The notes under the pieces: model-generated | What the model saw: only the letters and a program-made list of their open reading frames with translations | Databases searched by the model: none | What the model was told of the DNA's origin: nothing | NCBI GenBank assembly: GCA_016716745.1 | Contig: JADJVD010000008.1 | Coordinates: 101,445 to 165,444 of the forward strand | Source of the DNA: Hyphomicrobiales bacterium | GTDB taxonomy: Bacteria; Pseudomonadota; Alphaproteobacteria; Rhizobiales; Beijerinckiaceae | Direction: 5' to 3' | Length of the DNA stretch: 64,000 nt | Shown here: piece by piece, positions 7,603 to 16,342 of the stretch | Layout: each line of letters opens with the position of its first letter | Position numbering within the stretch: the stretch's first letter is position 1 | Translations under genes and position numbers: made by a program

Positions 7603-10600
7603 TCAGATCGACGGCGCCGTCTCGGCGTCCGCCTCGCCATGCGCGGGAATCGCGGCCTCGCCCGCCCCGCCGAGCGGAACGCCGTCGTCGCGCAGCCATA
7701 CATAGATCGCCGGGATGACGAGCAGCGTCAGCGCCGTCGATGAGATCAGGCCGAACACCATCGACACTGCGAGCCCCTGGAAGATCGGGTCGGTCAGGAT
7801 GAACGCCGCGCCGATCACCGCCGCCGCGGCGGTCAGGAAGATCGGCTTGATGCGGATCGCGCCGGCCTCCAGCAGCGCCTCGCGCAGCGAGCGGCCGCGC
7901 TCGCGCAGATGGCGGATGAAATCGACCAGCAGGATCGAGTTGCGCACGATGATGCCGGCGAGCGCGATGAAGCCGATCATCGAGGTGGCGGTGAACGCGG
8001 CGCCGAGCAGCCAGTGCCCGAGCATGATGCCGATCAGCGTCAGCGGCACCGGCACCAGAATGACGAGCGGCAGCTTGAACGAGCCGAACTGCGCGACGAC
8101 GAGCAGATAGATGCCGAGGATCGCGACCATGAACGCCGCGCCCATGTCGCGGAAGGTCACATAGGTGACTTCCCACTCGCCGTCCCAGAGCAGCGTCGGC
8201 TTCGCGTCGTCGCGCGGCTGGCCGTGATACTTGATCGTCGGCGCGCCCGCGGGCCCCCAGTCGATCGTCTTCATCGCGTCCTCGACCGCGAACATGCCGT
8301 AGATCGGCGCCTCGAAGCGGCCGGCGACTTCGCCCGTCACCATCTCGGCGAACACGCCATTGTGCCGGAAGATCGGATAGGAGGCGAGTTCGCGCGTCTG
8401 CCGCACGACATCGCCGAGCTCGACATTTGCGCCCTGCCGCGGCGTGCCGCCGGCCGGCAGCGGCGTCGACAGGATGCGCTCGCCCGGCGTCATCGCGGAT
8501 TTCGGCAGCGCGACGCGGATCTCGATCGGCTTCACGCCGTCGCCGCGTTGCGAGAAGCCGATCTGGACGCCGCCGAGCAGGGCGCCCAGCGTGTCGTAGA
8601 CCGCCCGCTCCTCGACGCCGTGATACTCCAGCGCCTCCTGATCGATGGCGAAGCGGATACGCTCGTTGCGCGCGCCGAAGGAATCGTCGACGTCGACGAC
8701 GAAATCGACCTTGTTGAAAGCCTCGCGCACCTTTGTCGCGACCGCGCGCCGGGTCTGCGCGTCGGGCCCGTAGATCTCGGCCAGCAGCGTCGACAGCACG
8801 GGCGGGCCGGGCGGCACCTCCACCACCTTGACGGCCGTGCCCTGAGGTGCGGCGACGCCCTGCAACCGCTTGCGGATGTCGAGCGCGATCTCGTGGCTCG
8901 CCCGCTTGCGGTCGTTCTTCGGCGTCAGATTGACGGCGAGATCGCCAAGCTCCGGGCTCTCGCGCAGATAGGAATGGCGCACGAGGCCGTTGAAGTTGAA
9001 CGGCGCGGCCGTGCCCACATGCGCCTGCACGGAGACAAGTTCTGGGATGTCCTTGAGGCGCTCGGCCATCGCGGTCAGCGCGCGGTCGGTGTCCTCCAGC
9101 GAGGCGCCGCGCGGCAGATCGACGACGACCTGAATCTCCGACTTGTTGTCGAAGGGCAGCAGCTTCACCCGCACGTCCTTGGTGTAGAACAGGACGAGCG
9201 AGGCGAGCGTCATCACGCCGACGACGAGCAGGAACAAGCCGGAACGCCCGCGCCGCGCCAGCAGCGGGCGCGCGAAGAACAGGTAGACGCGGCCGAACAC
9301 GCCCGACTCATGCGCATGCGCGTCCTGCGCCGCGCCCGGCGCCTCGAAACGGCGGCGCGCGATCTTCAGGAGCAGCCACGGCGTGATCGTCACCGCGACG
9401 AAGAAGGAGAACAGCATCGCCATCGAGGCGTTCGCTGGGATCGGGCTCATGTAGGGGCCCATCAGCCCGCTGACGAACATCATCGGCAGCAGCGCGGCGA
9501 CGATGGTGAGCGTCGCCACGATGGTCGGATTGCCGACCTCCGCCACCGCCTCGACAGCGGTTTCGACGAGGCCGCGCTCGCCGCGCATCTGCCAGTGACG
9601 GACGATGTTCTCGACCACGACGATGGCGTCGTCGACCAGAATGCCGATCGAGAAGATCAGCGCGAACAGGCTGACGCGGTTGATCGTGTAGCCCATCAGC
9701 CACGAGGCGAACAGCGTCAGCAGGATCGTCGTCGGAATGATCACCGCGACGACCGCCGCCTCGCGCCAGCCGATGGCGAACAGGATCAGGAAGATGATCG
9801 AGACCGTCGCCAGACCGAGATGATAGAGCAGTTCGTCCGCCTTCTCGGTCGCGGTCTCGCCATAGTCGCGCGTGACCTCGATGCCGATGTCGGCCGGCAC
9901 GATGCGCCCGCGCGTCGTCTCGAGGCGCTGCATCACGTCATGCGCCACGGTCACCGCATTGGCGCCCTTGCGCTTGGCGATGGCGATGGAGACGGCGGGG
10001 CGCTTGTCGAGCCCGCCCTCGGGCGTCTTCGTCATCGTCCAGGCGTGACGCTCCGGCTCGGCCGCGCCGACGCGCACCTGCGCCACGTCCTTGATGTAGA
10101 CGGGCCGGCCGTCGCGCGTCGTCAGCAGCAGCAGCCCGATGTCGGGAACCCCGCTCAGCGTCTGCCCGGCGACCACGGGCGCGTTGGCGCCGTTGGCGCG
10201 CAGCGCGCCGATCAGAAAGGAGCGGTTGGCGTTGGCGATCTTGTCGATGAGCTGGCTCAGCGTGACGCCGTAGAGCGACAGGCGCTCGGGGTCGGGCTCG
10301 ACGCGGATCTGGTTGGCCGCGCCGCCGACCAGATAGGTCGCCCCGATATTGTCGACCTTGGCGAGTTCGTGCTGCAACTCCTCGGCGACCTGATAGAGGC
10401 CGTTCCCGGTCCAGCGATCGGCGCCCGCCTTCGGCGACAGCGTGAGGTCGACGATGGCGACGTCGTCGATGCCGCGCCCGACGATCAGCGGCTCGGGAAT
10501 GCCCTTGGGCAGGCCGGCGATGTTGGCGCGGATCTTGTCGTGCACGCGCAGCACCGCATTGTCCTGATTGGTGCCGACATAGAAGCGCGCGGTGACGACG

Positions 10601-10881
10601 ACGCGGTCGTCCATCGTCTGCGAATAGACGTGTTCGACGCCGTTGATCGCCTTGACCAGATCCTCGAGCGGGCGCGTCACCAGCTCGACCGCGTCGGCCG
10701 CCTTGTAGCCGTTCGCCGACACCATGATGTCGACCATCGGCACGCTGATCTGCGGCTCTTCCTCGCGCGGCAGCGCCCACAGCGCCAGCAGGCCGACGAT
10801 CAGCGAACCGAGCAGCAGCAGCGGCGTCAGCGGCGAGCGGATGAAGGCGCGCGTCAGAACGCCCGACAGGCCGAGCGTCAT
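7603..10881 (-). CDS. RND efflux permease (AcrB/CzcA type)
   Basis: 1092-residue inner-membrane proton-driven exporter. It shows the first TM segment (about residues 18-38), the 'LPREEEPQI' signature after TM1, two large periplasmic loops, and the central TM block with 'ASWLMGYTINRVSLFALIFSIGILVDDAIVVVENI' containing the paired acidic residues of the proton relay. The C-terminal half repeats this pattern ('GIIVRNSILLVDFIRHLRERG'). The start ATG overlaps the adaptor stop (ATGA at 10878-10881). No outer-membrane channel gene is adjacent. Substrate unknown; the control region suggests sulfide or persulfide stress rather than drugs. Confidence 0.9.
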   Translation of the reverse strand: MTLGLSGVLTRAFIRSPLTPLLLLGSLIVGLLALWALPREEEPQISVPMVDIMVSANGYKAADAVELVTRPLEDLVKAINGVEHVYSQTMDDRVVVTARFYVGTNQDNAVLRVHDKIRANIAGLPKGIPEPLIVGRGIDDVAIVDLTLSPKAGADRWTGNGLYQVAEELQHELAKVDNIGATYLVGGAANQIRVEPDPERLSLYGVTLSQLIDKIANANRSFLIGALRANGANAPVVAGQTLSGVPDIGLLLLTTRDGRPVYIKDVAQVRVGAAEPERHAWTMTKTPEGGLDKRPAVSIAIAKRKGANAVTVAHDVMQRLETTRGRIVPADIGIEVTRDYGETATEKADELLYHLGLATVSIIFLILFAIGWREAAVVAVIIPTTILLTLFASWLMGYTINRVSLFALIFSIGILVDDAIVVVENIVRHWQMRGERGLVETAVEAVAEVGNPTIVATLTIVAALLPMMFVSGLMGPYMSPIPANASMAMLFSFFVAVTITPWLLLKIARRRFEAPGAAQDAHAHESGVFGRVYLFFARPLLARRGRSGLFLLVVGVMTLASLVLFYTKDVRVKLLPFDNKSEIQVVVDLPRGASLEDTDRALTAMAERLKDIPELVSVQAHVGTAAPFNFNGLVRHSYLRESPELGDLAVNLTPKNDRKRASHEIALDIRKRLQGVAAPQGTAVKVVEVPPGPPVLSTLLAEIYGPDAQTRRAVATKVREAFNKVDFVVDVDDSFGARNERIRFAIDQEALEYHGVEERAVYDTLGALLGGVQIGFSQRGDGVKPIEIRVALPKSAMTPGERILSTPLPAGGTPRQGANVELGDVVRQTRELASYPIFRHNGVFAEMVTGEVAGRFEAPIYGMFAVEDAMKTIDWGPAGAPTIKYHGQPRDDAKPTLLWDGEWEVTYVTFRDMGAAFMVAILGIYLLVVAQFGSFKLPLVILVPVPLTLIGIMLGHWLLGAAFTATSMIGFIALAGIIVRNSILLVDFIRHLRERGRSLREALLEAGAIRIKPIFLTAAAAVIGAAFILTDPIFQGLAVSMVFGLISSTALTLLVIPAIYVWLRDDGVPLGGAGEAAIPAHGEADAETAPSI

Positions 10882-11840
10882 GGCCGCGTCACCACGTCGC
10901 CGGCCTTGAGGCCGGACAGGATCTCGACGCCGTCCGCCTGCGCCTCGCCTGGCTGCACCACGATTTCCGCGCCGCCCTTCAGCCGCACGAAATTGGCGCC
11001 GGCGCGGCGGTAGACTGCATCGGCGGGCACGACGATGGCGCTGCGCTTGCCCGTCGGCACATAGACGCGCGTGCGTTCGCCGACGAAATAATTGCCGAGC
11101 CCGTCGACCTCTACGTCGGCGACGACGCGGCCGCCCTGAATCTCGGGATAGACCAGCCGCACGCGGCCATCGCGCAACGTCTCGGCGGCGTCCGCGCCGC
11201 GCCCGCGCGCGGCGATGCGCACGGTGTCGCCGGCGCGCATGAACTGCGCATGCCGCTCGGGCAGCGAGAGGCGCAGGATGAACTGGTCCTCCGCCATCGT
11301 CGCGATGGTCTCGCCCGGCATCACGACGCGCCCTTCGGAGGCGGGCGCCGTGAGCACGCGGCCGGCGGCGGGCGCGAGCACCGCGCCCTCCGCGGTCTGC
11401 TGCTCGATCACCTTCTGGTCGGCCTGCAAGGCGGCCAGCGTGCGCTCGGCGATGTCGAGATTGGTGCGCGCCTGATCGAGCTGCGCCTGCGCCGAGACGC
11501 CGCGACGCTGCAATTCCTGCACGCGGTCGAAATCGGTCTTGGCCTGATCGCGCGCCGCCTGCTGCGAGCGGATGCGCTGGCCGAGCGCTTGCCTCTGCAA
11601 CACGAGCTTCTGATCGGCGACCGTCGCGATCTCCGCGCCGGCGGCGACGACGTCGCCCTCCTTCACCTTCATCCGCGCGATCGTGCCGCCGATGCGCGCG
11701 CGGGCGACGAGCTGGCGCACCGGCTCCACCGTCGCCACGACCGCCTTCAGATCCTCGATCTCGCGCGGGGCCACCGTGACCTCGCCGGCGGTCGCCGCTC
11801 CGGCCGTCAGAAATGCCGCTAACGCCATGATACCGCGCAT
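10878..11840 (-). CDS. RND efflux membrane fusion protein (HlyD/AcrA type)
   Basis: 320-residue periplasmic adaptor with a signal peptide (about residues 1-20, 'GIMALAAFLTAGAATA'). It has a biotinyl-lipoyl-like half-motif 'ARIGGTIARMKVKEGDVVAAG', a coiled-coil hairpin rich in Gln/Ala (about 75-140) and a beta-barrel region. It links the RND pump to an outer-membrane channel. The ATG at 11840 is chosen over an Arg-rich upstream extension. It is the first gene of the minus-strand run, transcribed divergently from the ArsR repressor across an AT-rich palindrome. Confidence 0.88.
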   Translation of the reverse strand: MRGIMALAAFLTAGAATAGEVTVAPREIEDLKAVVATVEPVRQLVARARIGGTIARMKVKEGDVVAAGAEIATVADQKLVLQRQALGQRIRSQQAARDQAKTDFDRVQELQRRGVSAQAQLDQARTNLDIAERTLAALQADQKVIEQQTAEGAVLAPAAGRVLTAPASEGRVVMPGETIATMAEDQFILRLSLPERHAQFMRAGDTVRIAARGRGADAAETLRDGRVRLVYPEIQGGRVVADVEVDGLGNYFVGERTRVYVPTGKRSAIVVPADAVYRRAGANFVRLKGGAEIVVQPGEAQADGVEILSGLKAGDVVTRP

Positions 11841-11892
11841 ATTTCGCCCTCGGAAGCGGAACCGGCGGCGACGCCGGCGACAAGCTTGACAC

Positions 11893-11909
11893 ATATATTA
11901 GTAATATAT
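11893..11909. promoter_or_regulatory. Palindromic ArsR-family operator in divergent promoter
   Basis: Perfect inverted repeat ATATATTA-G-TAATATAT in the 81-bp gap between the adaptor gene (minus) and the repressor gene (plus). Such an AT-rich perfect palindrome in GC-rich DNA is what BigR/SqrR-type repressors bind. It lies 13 nt before the repressor start, so autorepression and control of the pump operon are both expected. Confidence 0.8.
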
Positions 11910-11921
11910 ATTTTATCAAGC

Positions 11922-12263
11922 ATGAATTTGCAGGATCTCGCGCCCCGCGCCGCCGAGGCGGAAGCCTTTCTCAAGGCGATGGCGAACCGTCATCGCCTGA
12001 TGGTCCTGTGCGAATTGCACAAGGGCGAGCGATCGGTGACGCAGCTTCAGCAGACGCTGGGGCTCGGCCAGTCGGCGCTCTCGCAGCACCTCTCGCGCCT
12101 GCGCGACGAGAAGATCGTCGCCACGCGCCGCCAGTCCCAGACCATCTACTACACGCTGGCCGATCCGAACGCCGCGCGCCTGATCGGCCTGCTCTACGAC
12201 GCTTATTGCAAAGCCGCGTGCGGCGAACCCGCCGCCGCGCCGCAAGGAGAAACAGCAGCATGA
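11922..12263 (+). CDS. ArsR-family repressor, BigR/SqrR-like (persulfide sensing)
   Basis: 113-residue winged-helix repressor. The DNA-recognition helix is 'LGLGQSALSQHLSRLRDEKIV' followed by the wing 'RRQSQTIYYTL'. Cys30 ('LMVLCEL') and Cys96 ('YDAYCKAAC') occupy the places of the two Cys that form a tetrasulfide or disulfide bridge in SqrR/BigR; an extra Cys100 is present. No ArsR metal motif CxCxxC is seen. This supports sensing of reactive sulfur rather than metal. It overlaps the DUF2892 gene by ATGA (12260-12263). Confidence 0.82.
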   Translation: MNLQDLAPRAAEAEAFLKAMANRHRLMVLCELHKGERSVTQLQQTLGLGQSALSQHLSRLRDEKIVATRRQSQTIYYTLADPNAARLIGLLYDAYCKAACGEPAAAPQGETAA

Positions 12264-12460
12264 CCATCGACCGTTTCGTGATGGCCTTCGCCGGCGCGAT
12301 GATTCTCGCCAGCGTCGCGCTTGCCTACGCCGTCAGCCCCTATTGGCTGATCCTGACCGCCTTCGTCGGCCTCAACATGTTTCAGGCCGCCTTCACCGGC
12401 TTCTGCCCGCTGGCGATGATCCTGAAGCGTCTCGGCGTCGCGCCCGGCGCGGCGTTCTGA
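12260..12460 (+). CDS. DUF2892 small membrane protein
   Basis: 66-residue protein with two hydrophobic helices and the family signature 'YWLILTAFVGLNMFQAAFTGFCPLAMILKRLGV'. DUF2892 domains are repeatedly found next to or fused with rhodaneses (YgaP-type) and in BigR regulons. The conserved Cys in 'GFCPL' is present. It is co-translated with the repressor and ends 2 bp from the 3' end of the convergent mogA. Confidence 0.82.
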   Translation: MTIDRFVMAFAGAMILASVALAYAVSPYWLILTAFVGLNMFQAAFTGFCPLAMILKRLGVAPGAAF

Positions 12461-12462
12461 GG

Positions 12463-12990
12463 CTACGCTTTCGGACGGAAGGCGACGCACACCGACGGGT
12501 CCGTGTCGAGACGCGCCCCGCCGATCAGGTCGATGCAGTAGGGCACGGCCGCGAACACCGCGTCGAGACAGGTCGCGATCGCGGACGGCTTGCCCGGCAG
12601 GTTGATGACGAGGCTGCGTCCGCGCAGGCCCGCCGTCTGCCGCGACAGGATGGCCGTCGGCACCTCCTTGAGGCTGGCGAGCCGCATCGCCTCGCCGAAG
12701 CCCGGCATCATCCGTTCGCACGCCTCTTCCGTCGCCTCGGGCGTCACGTCGCGCGGCGAGGGGCCCGTGCCGCCCGTCGTCAGGATCAGCGGACAATTCT
12801 CGACATCGGCGAGCGCGACGATCGTCGCCGCGACGATGGCGCGATCGTCGGGGATCACGCGCGTCAGCGGCGCCCACGGCGTCGTCAGCACGCGCCCGAG
12901 ATAGGCTTCGATCGCGGGTCCGCCGCGATCCTCGTAGACGCCGCCGCTCGCCCGGTCCGACGCGACGACGATTCCGATCGGCACGGACAT
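12463..12990 (-). CDS. mogA: Molybdopterin adenylyltransferase MogA
   Basis: 175-residue MogA/MoaB-fold enzyme that adenylates molybdopterin before Mo insertion. Motifs are 'GIVVASDRASGGVYEDRGGPAI', 'VIPDD', 'LILTTGGTGPSPRDVTPEAT' (the nucleotide/MPT site) and 'INLPGKPSA'. The ATG at 12990 is preferred to a GTG one codon upstream because the AGGGAG Shine-Dalgarno is then 7 nt away. It lies 21 nt downstream of the sigma-54 regulator gene, so cofactor assembly appears co-transcribed with the regulators of the molybdoenzyme operon. Confidence 0.9.
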   Translation of the reverse strand: MSVPIGIVVASDRASGGVYEDRGGPAIEAYLGRVLTTPWAPLTRVIPDDRAIVAATIVALADVENCPLILTTGGTGPSPRDVTPEATEEACERMMPGFGEAMRLASLKEVPTAILSRQTAGLRGRSLVINLPGKPSAIATCLDAVFAAVPYCIDLIGGARLDTDPSVCVAFRPKA

Positions 12991-13011
12991 CACGTTGCTC
13001 CCTGACGCGCG

Positions 13012-14373
13012 TCAGATGTTCTTGCGCGCATTGATCATGCGGTAGAGGTTGCGCTCGCTGATGCCGAGCGTGCGCGCGATGTCGCCGCGGCTGCGGCCTT
13101 TTTCGGAGAGCAGCCGGTCGAGATAGATCTCGGAGATCTCATCCAGCGTCGGCGCGTGATCGAACGAGAAGCTGTAATCCCGCCGGGTCGGCATCTCGCT
13201 GCGCAGATCGCCGACATGGGCGATGCGAATCTCGTCCTGCCCGGCCGAGACGAGCGCGGCCCGCTCGACGACGTTGCGCAGCTCGCGCACGTTTCCCGGC
13301 CAAGTGTAGCGGATCAGCGCGTCGAGCGCCGCCGGCGCCCAGCGCTTGTGGGCGTGGCGCGCGAAGTCGCGCGTCGTCAGAAAATGCTCGGCCAGCAGCG
13401 GCACGTCGTCGAGCCGGTCGCGCAGCGGCGGCACGATCAGCACGAAGGCCGAGAGACGATAGTACAGGTCCTGCCGGAACTCGCCGCGTCGGCACATCGC
13501 CTCGAGATCGCGATTGGTCGCCGCCACGAAGCGCACGTTCGAGACGAGATCCTTGGTGCCGCCGAGGCGACGGTAGCGGCCCGTCTCCAGCACGCGCAGG
13601 AGCTTGGCCTGCAACGCGCCCGACATCTCGCCGATCTCGTCGAGGAAGACGGTGCCGCCGGCGCCGACCTCGATGAGGCCCTCCTTGCGGCGGTCGGCGC
13701 CCGTGAACGCGCCGCGCTCATGGCCGAACAGTTCGGACTCGAACAGATTCTGTTGCAGCGTCGCGCAGTCGATCGCGACGAAGGCCGAAGCCGCGCGCGC
13801 GCTCGCCTGATGCACGCCGGCGGCCACGAGCTCCTTGCCGACGCCGGACTCGCCGAGGATGAGAACCGTCGTCTCGCTCGGCCCCACCACCTCGATCATC
13901 TTGCGCAGTTTCGCCATCGCGACCGACCGGCCGATCAGCGTCTTGTCGACCGATGAGACCGCCTGGCGCTTGTAATATTCATACTCGCGGCGCATCGAGC
14001 TGGCCGACAGGCCGCGCTGGATGGCGAGATCGAGCGCGTCCGGATTGACGGGCTTGGTCAGGAAGTCGGACGCGCCGCGCTTGATCGCCTGCACCGCATG
14101 GTCGATCGTTCCGAACGCCGTCAGCACGATCACCGGGCACAGTTCGGACAGCGCCGGCAGCTTGGCGAGGCCGTCGGCGTCCGGCAGTTTCAGGTCGAGG
14201 ATGGCCAGATCCGGCTCGAAACCGGTCAGCAGCGCCTCGACGTCGCTCCAGCGCTGCGCGCTGACGACCTCGTAGCCGGAGGCTTTCAGGTGGGACGAGA
14301 TGAAGCGGTTCAGCGTGCCGTCGTCGTCGATGACGAGCACCTTCCCCTTGCTCTTGCGCGGCGTCGTCGTCAT
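13012..14373 (-). CDS. NtrC-type sigma-54-dependent response regulator
   Basis: 453 residues in three domains. The receiver (about 10-125) has acidic residues D16-D18 and phospho-acceptor D60 in 'LAILDLKLPDADG'. The AAA+ sigma-54 activation domain has Walker A 'GESGVGKE', the diagnostic GAFTGA loop, and Walker B 'GGTVFLDEIGE'. A Fis-type helix-turn-helix ends the protein ('RSRGDIARTLGISERNLYRMI'). It overlaps the kinase gene by ATGA. A strong -24/-12 promoter with inverted-repeat upstream sites stands before the molybdoenzyme operon and is its likely target. Confidence 0.92.
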   Translation of the reverse strand: MTTTPRKSKGKVLVIDDDGTLNRFISSHLKASGYEVVSAQRWSDVEALLTGFEPDLAILDLKLPDADGLAKLPALSELCPVIVLTAFGTIDHAVQAIKRGASDFLTKPVNPDALDLAIQRGLSASSMRREYEYYKRQAVSSVDKTLIGRSVAMAKLRKMIEVVGPSETTVLILGESGVGKELVAAGVHQASARAASAFVAIDCATLQQNLFESELFGHERGAFTGADRRKEGLIEVGAGGTVFLDEIGEMSGALQAKLLRVLETGRYRRLGGTKDLVSNVRFVAATNRDLEAMCRRGEFRQDLYYRLSAFVLIVPPLRDRLDDVPLLAEHFLTTRDFARHAHKRWAPAALDALIRYTWPGNVRELRNVVERAALVSAGQDEIRIAHVGDLRSEMPTRRDYSFSFDHAPTLDEISEIYLDRLLSEKGRSRGDIARTLGISERNLYRMINARKNI

Positions 14374-16265
14374 GCGGCGTCAATCGTCTTGTCGGCGTGG
14401 GGGAAGATGATCTGGAACGTCGTGCCGACGCCGATCCGGCTCTTCACCGAGATCGAGCCGCCCCATTTCTCGATCAGCGCCTTGCAGATCGGCAGGCCGA
14501 GACCGCTGCCGACGGTCTGGTCGGCGCGCCGGCTCCAGAACGGCTGGAAGATCTTCTTCAGGTCGTCCGGCGCGATGCCGCCGCCGCTGTCGGCGATTTC
14601 GATCACCACCTCGCGGTCCTCCGTCGCCCGGCCGCTGACCGAGATGACGCCGAGCGCCTGCGTCGCGTGGAACGCGTTCTGGATGAGATTGAGCAGCACC
14701 ATGCCGATTTCGCCCTCGTTGGCGATGAGGCGGGCATCCTCGAATCCGCGGATGACAAGATCAACCTGCCGCGTCAGCGCTTCGTAGTTGAGGAGCGAGG
14801 CGACGTCGCGGGCGACATGGCCGACCTCGATCAGCGTGCCGCGGTCGCCGGTCGACTGGCTGAGCCGCATCAGCCGCCCCGTCACCTCGATGCACCGCTC
14901 GATCTCGTTGGCGACGAGCTTGACGTAGGAGCGCGCCTCGTCGGCGTTGGGCTGCGCCTCCACGCTCTGGGCGAGGGCGCTGAGGCCGAAGCGGATCGAG
15001 GCCAGCGGATTGTGGATTTCGTGGGCGATGCCGGTGGCGAGCTGGCCGATCTCCGACAGCCGCTGCTCCTGCGAGACCTGGAGCCCCTGCGACAGGTCGC
15101 GAATGGCCTCGACGACGAAGCGGCGCGGCCCGTCGCGCGTCTCGATCGTCAACGGCGCGGCGACCAGTTCGACGGCGAACTCGCCCTCCTCGCCGCGGCG
15201 CACATGCGCATGCATGCACTTCACCGGCTCGCCGCGTCCTTCGAGCGCCACCAGAGGGCAGACGACGAGCGTCGCCACGCACGGCTCGGCGCGCCCGTGG
15301 CTCGAGGCGTAGCAGGAGCGCGACAGCGCCTCCTGAAACGTCAGGCCGCTCTGGCGCAGGAACTCCTTGTTGGCGGCGACCACTTCGTAGTTCTCGGTGA
15401 TGACCCGGATGCCGTCGGGAATGGCGTCCATCACGCCCTGAAGGAAGTGATCGCGTTCGCGCAGATCGCCGATCATGCCGTCCACGCGGTCGGCCATGTC
15501 GTCGAAGGCGGAGCCCAGCGCGGCGATCTCGCTGGCGCCGGAGGCGAACGTCAGGCGCGCCCGCGCGCCGAGGTCGCCGCGCGCCAGAGCGCGGCTCACG
15601 CCCGTCAAATGCTCGACAGGCCTGAGCACGAGGCGCCGCAGCAGCCCCCAGACAGCGGCGAGCGCGAGCGAGGTGACCAGCAGGCCGACGCCGACGAGCA
15701 GCGCCGTCGTGCGGGCGGCGCGCGATTTCAGCGTCTGGGCGTCGTAATCGACGACGAGGAAGCCGTTCACCGGATGCGCCGCGATCTGGCCGTGGCAGGT
15801 CTGGCAGGGCTCGCGATTGCCGACCGCATTGACGGCGCGCAGCACGTCGCGCGCCTCGGACGCCACGAAGACCGAGCCGACGCCGGGCCGGTCGGCGGAC
15901 AGGCCGCAGCCGGGGCAGAGCTCGGCGAGCGAGGAATGCCGCCGGCCCACGAGTTCGGGCTGCGAGCTGAAGCGCACCTCGAGTTCGGGGCTGAGGATCG
16001 ACACGCCGGCGACATCCTCGACCGAACCGAGCCGGCCGACGATTTCGCGCAGGCCCTCGATGTCGCGTTTGAGCATCGCGTTTTCGAGGGTGATCTGCAG
16101 GAATGCGCCGAGGCGCGAGGACACGGCCTGCCGTTCGATCGCCAGCTCGTGCCGGTAGATCGGCGCAATCAGCGCAAGGCTGACCAGCGAGGCGAGCGCC
16201 AGAACGACGCCCATCCCTGTCAGAATCGCGGGGCCGAGACGCAGCCCGGCAAGTCGGCTCAGCAC
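14370..16265 (-). CDS. Sensor histidine kinase with periplasmic heme c motif
   Basis: 631-residue kinase: TM1 (about 11-36), a ~150-residue periplasmic domain, TM2 (about 186-208), HAMP, PAS (about 272-395), HisKA (H415 in 'ATGIAHEIHNPLASI') and HATPase_c (N box 'LLNLIQNAFHA', G boxes 'DSGGGIAPDD' and 'GSGLGLPICK'). The periplasmic part has CPGC at 117-120 and a true heme-attachment motif CQTCH at 154-158, so it may sense redox or a gas through covalent heme. The PAS domain has four Cys (318, 329, 336, 350) in a 'CY-x3-HG…PC…CPL' arrangement known from other sensor PAS domains. Coupled to the sigma-54 regulator. Confidence 0.88.
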   Translation of the reverse strand: MLSRLAGLRLGPAILTGMGVVLALASLVSLALIAPIYRHELAIERQAVSSRLGAFLQITLENAMLKRDIEGLREIVGRLGSVEDVAGVSILSPELEVRFSSQPELVGRRHSSLAELCPGCGLSADRPGVGSVFVASEARDVLRAVNAVGNREPCQTCHGQIAAHPVNGFLVVDYDAQTLKSRAARTTALLVGVGLLVTSLALAAVWGLLRRLVLRPVEHLTGVSRALARGDLGARARLTFASGASEIAALGSAFDDMADRVDGMIGDLRERDHFLQGVMDAIPDGIRVITENYEVVAANKEFLRQSGLTFQEALSRSCYASSHGRAEPCVATLVVCPLVALEGRGEPVKCMHAHVRRGEEGEFAVELVAAPLTIETRDGPRRFVVEAIRDLSQGLQVSQEQRLSEIGQLATGIAHEIHNPLASIRFGLSALAQSVEAQPNADEARSYVKLVANEIERCIEVTGRLMRLSQSTGDRGTLIEVGHVARDVASLLNYEALTRQVDLVIRGFEDARLIANEGEIGMVLLNLIQNAFHATQALGVISVSGRATEDREVVIEIADSGGGIAPDDLKKIFQPFWSRRADQTVGSGLGLPICKALIEKWGGSISVKSRIGVGTTFQIIFPHADKTIDAA

Positions 16266-16342
16266 GTTCGTCAGCTACCCTGTCCCGAGCGCGCGCCCGC
16301 GGGCGCGCGACGTCGCAGGCAACATAGGCCGCGCCGCCGCGA

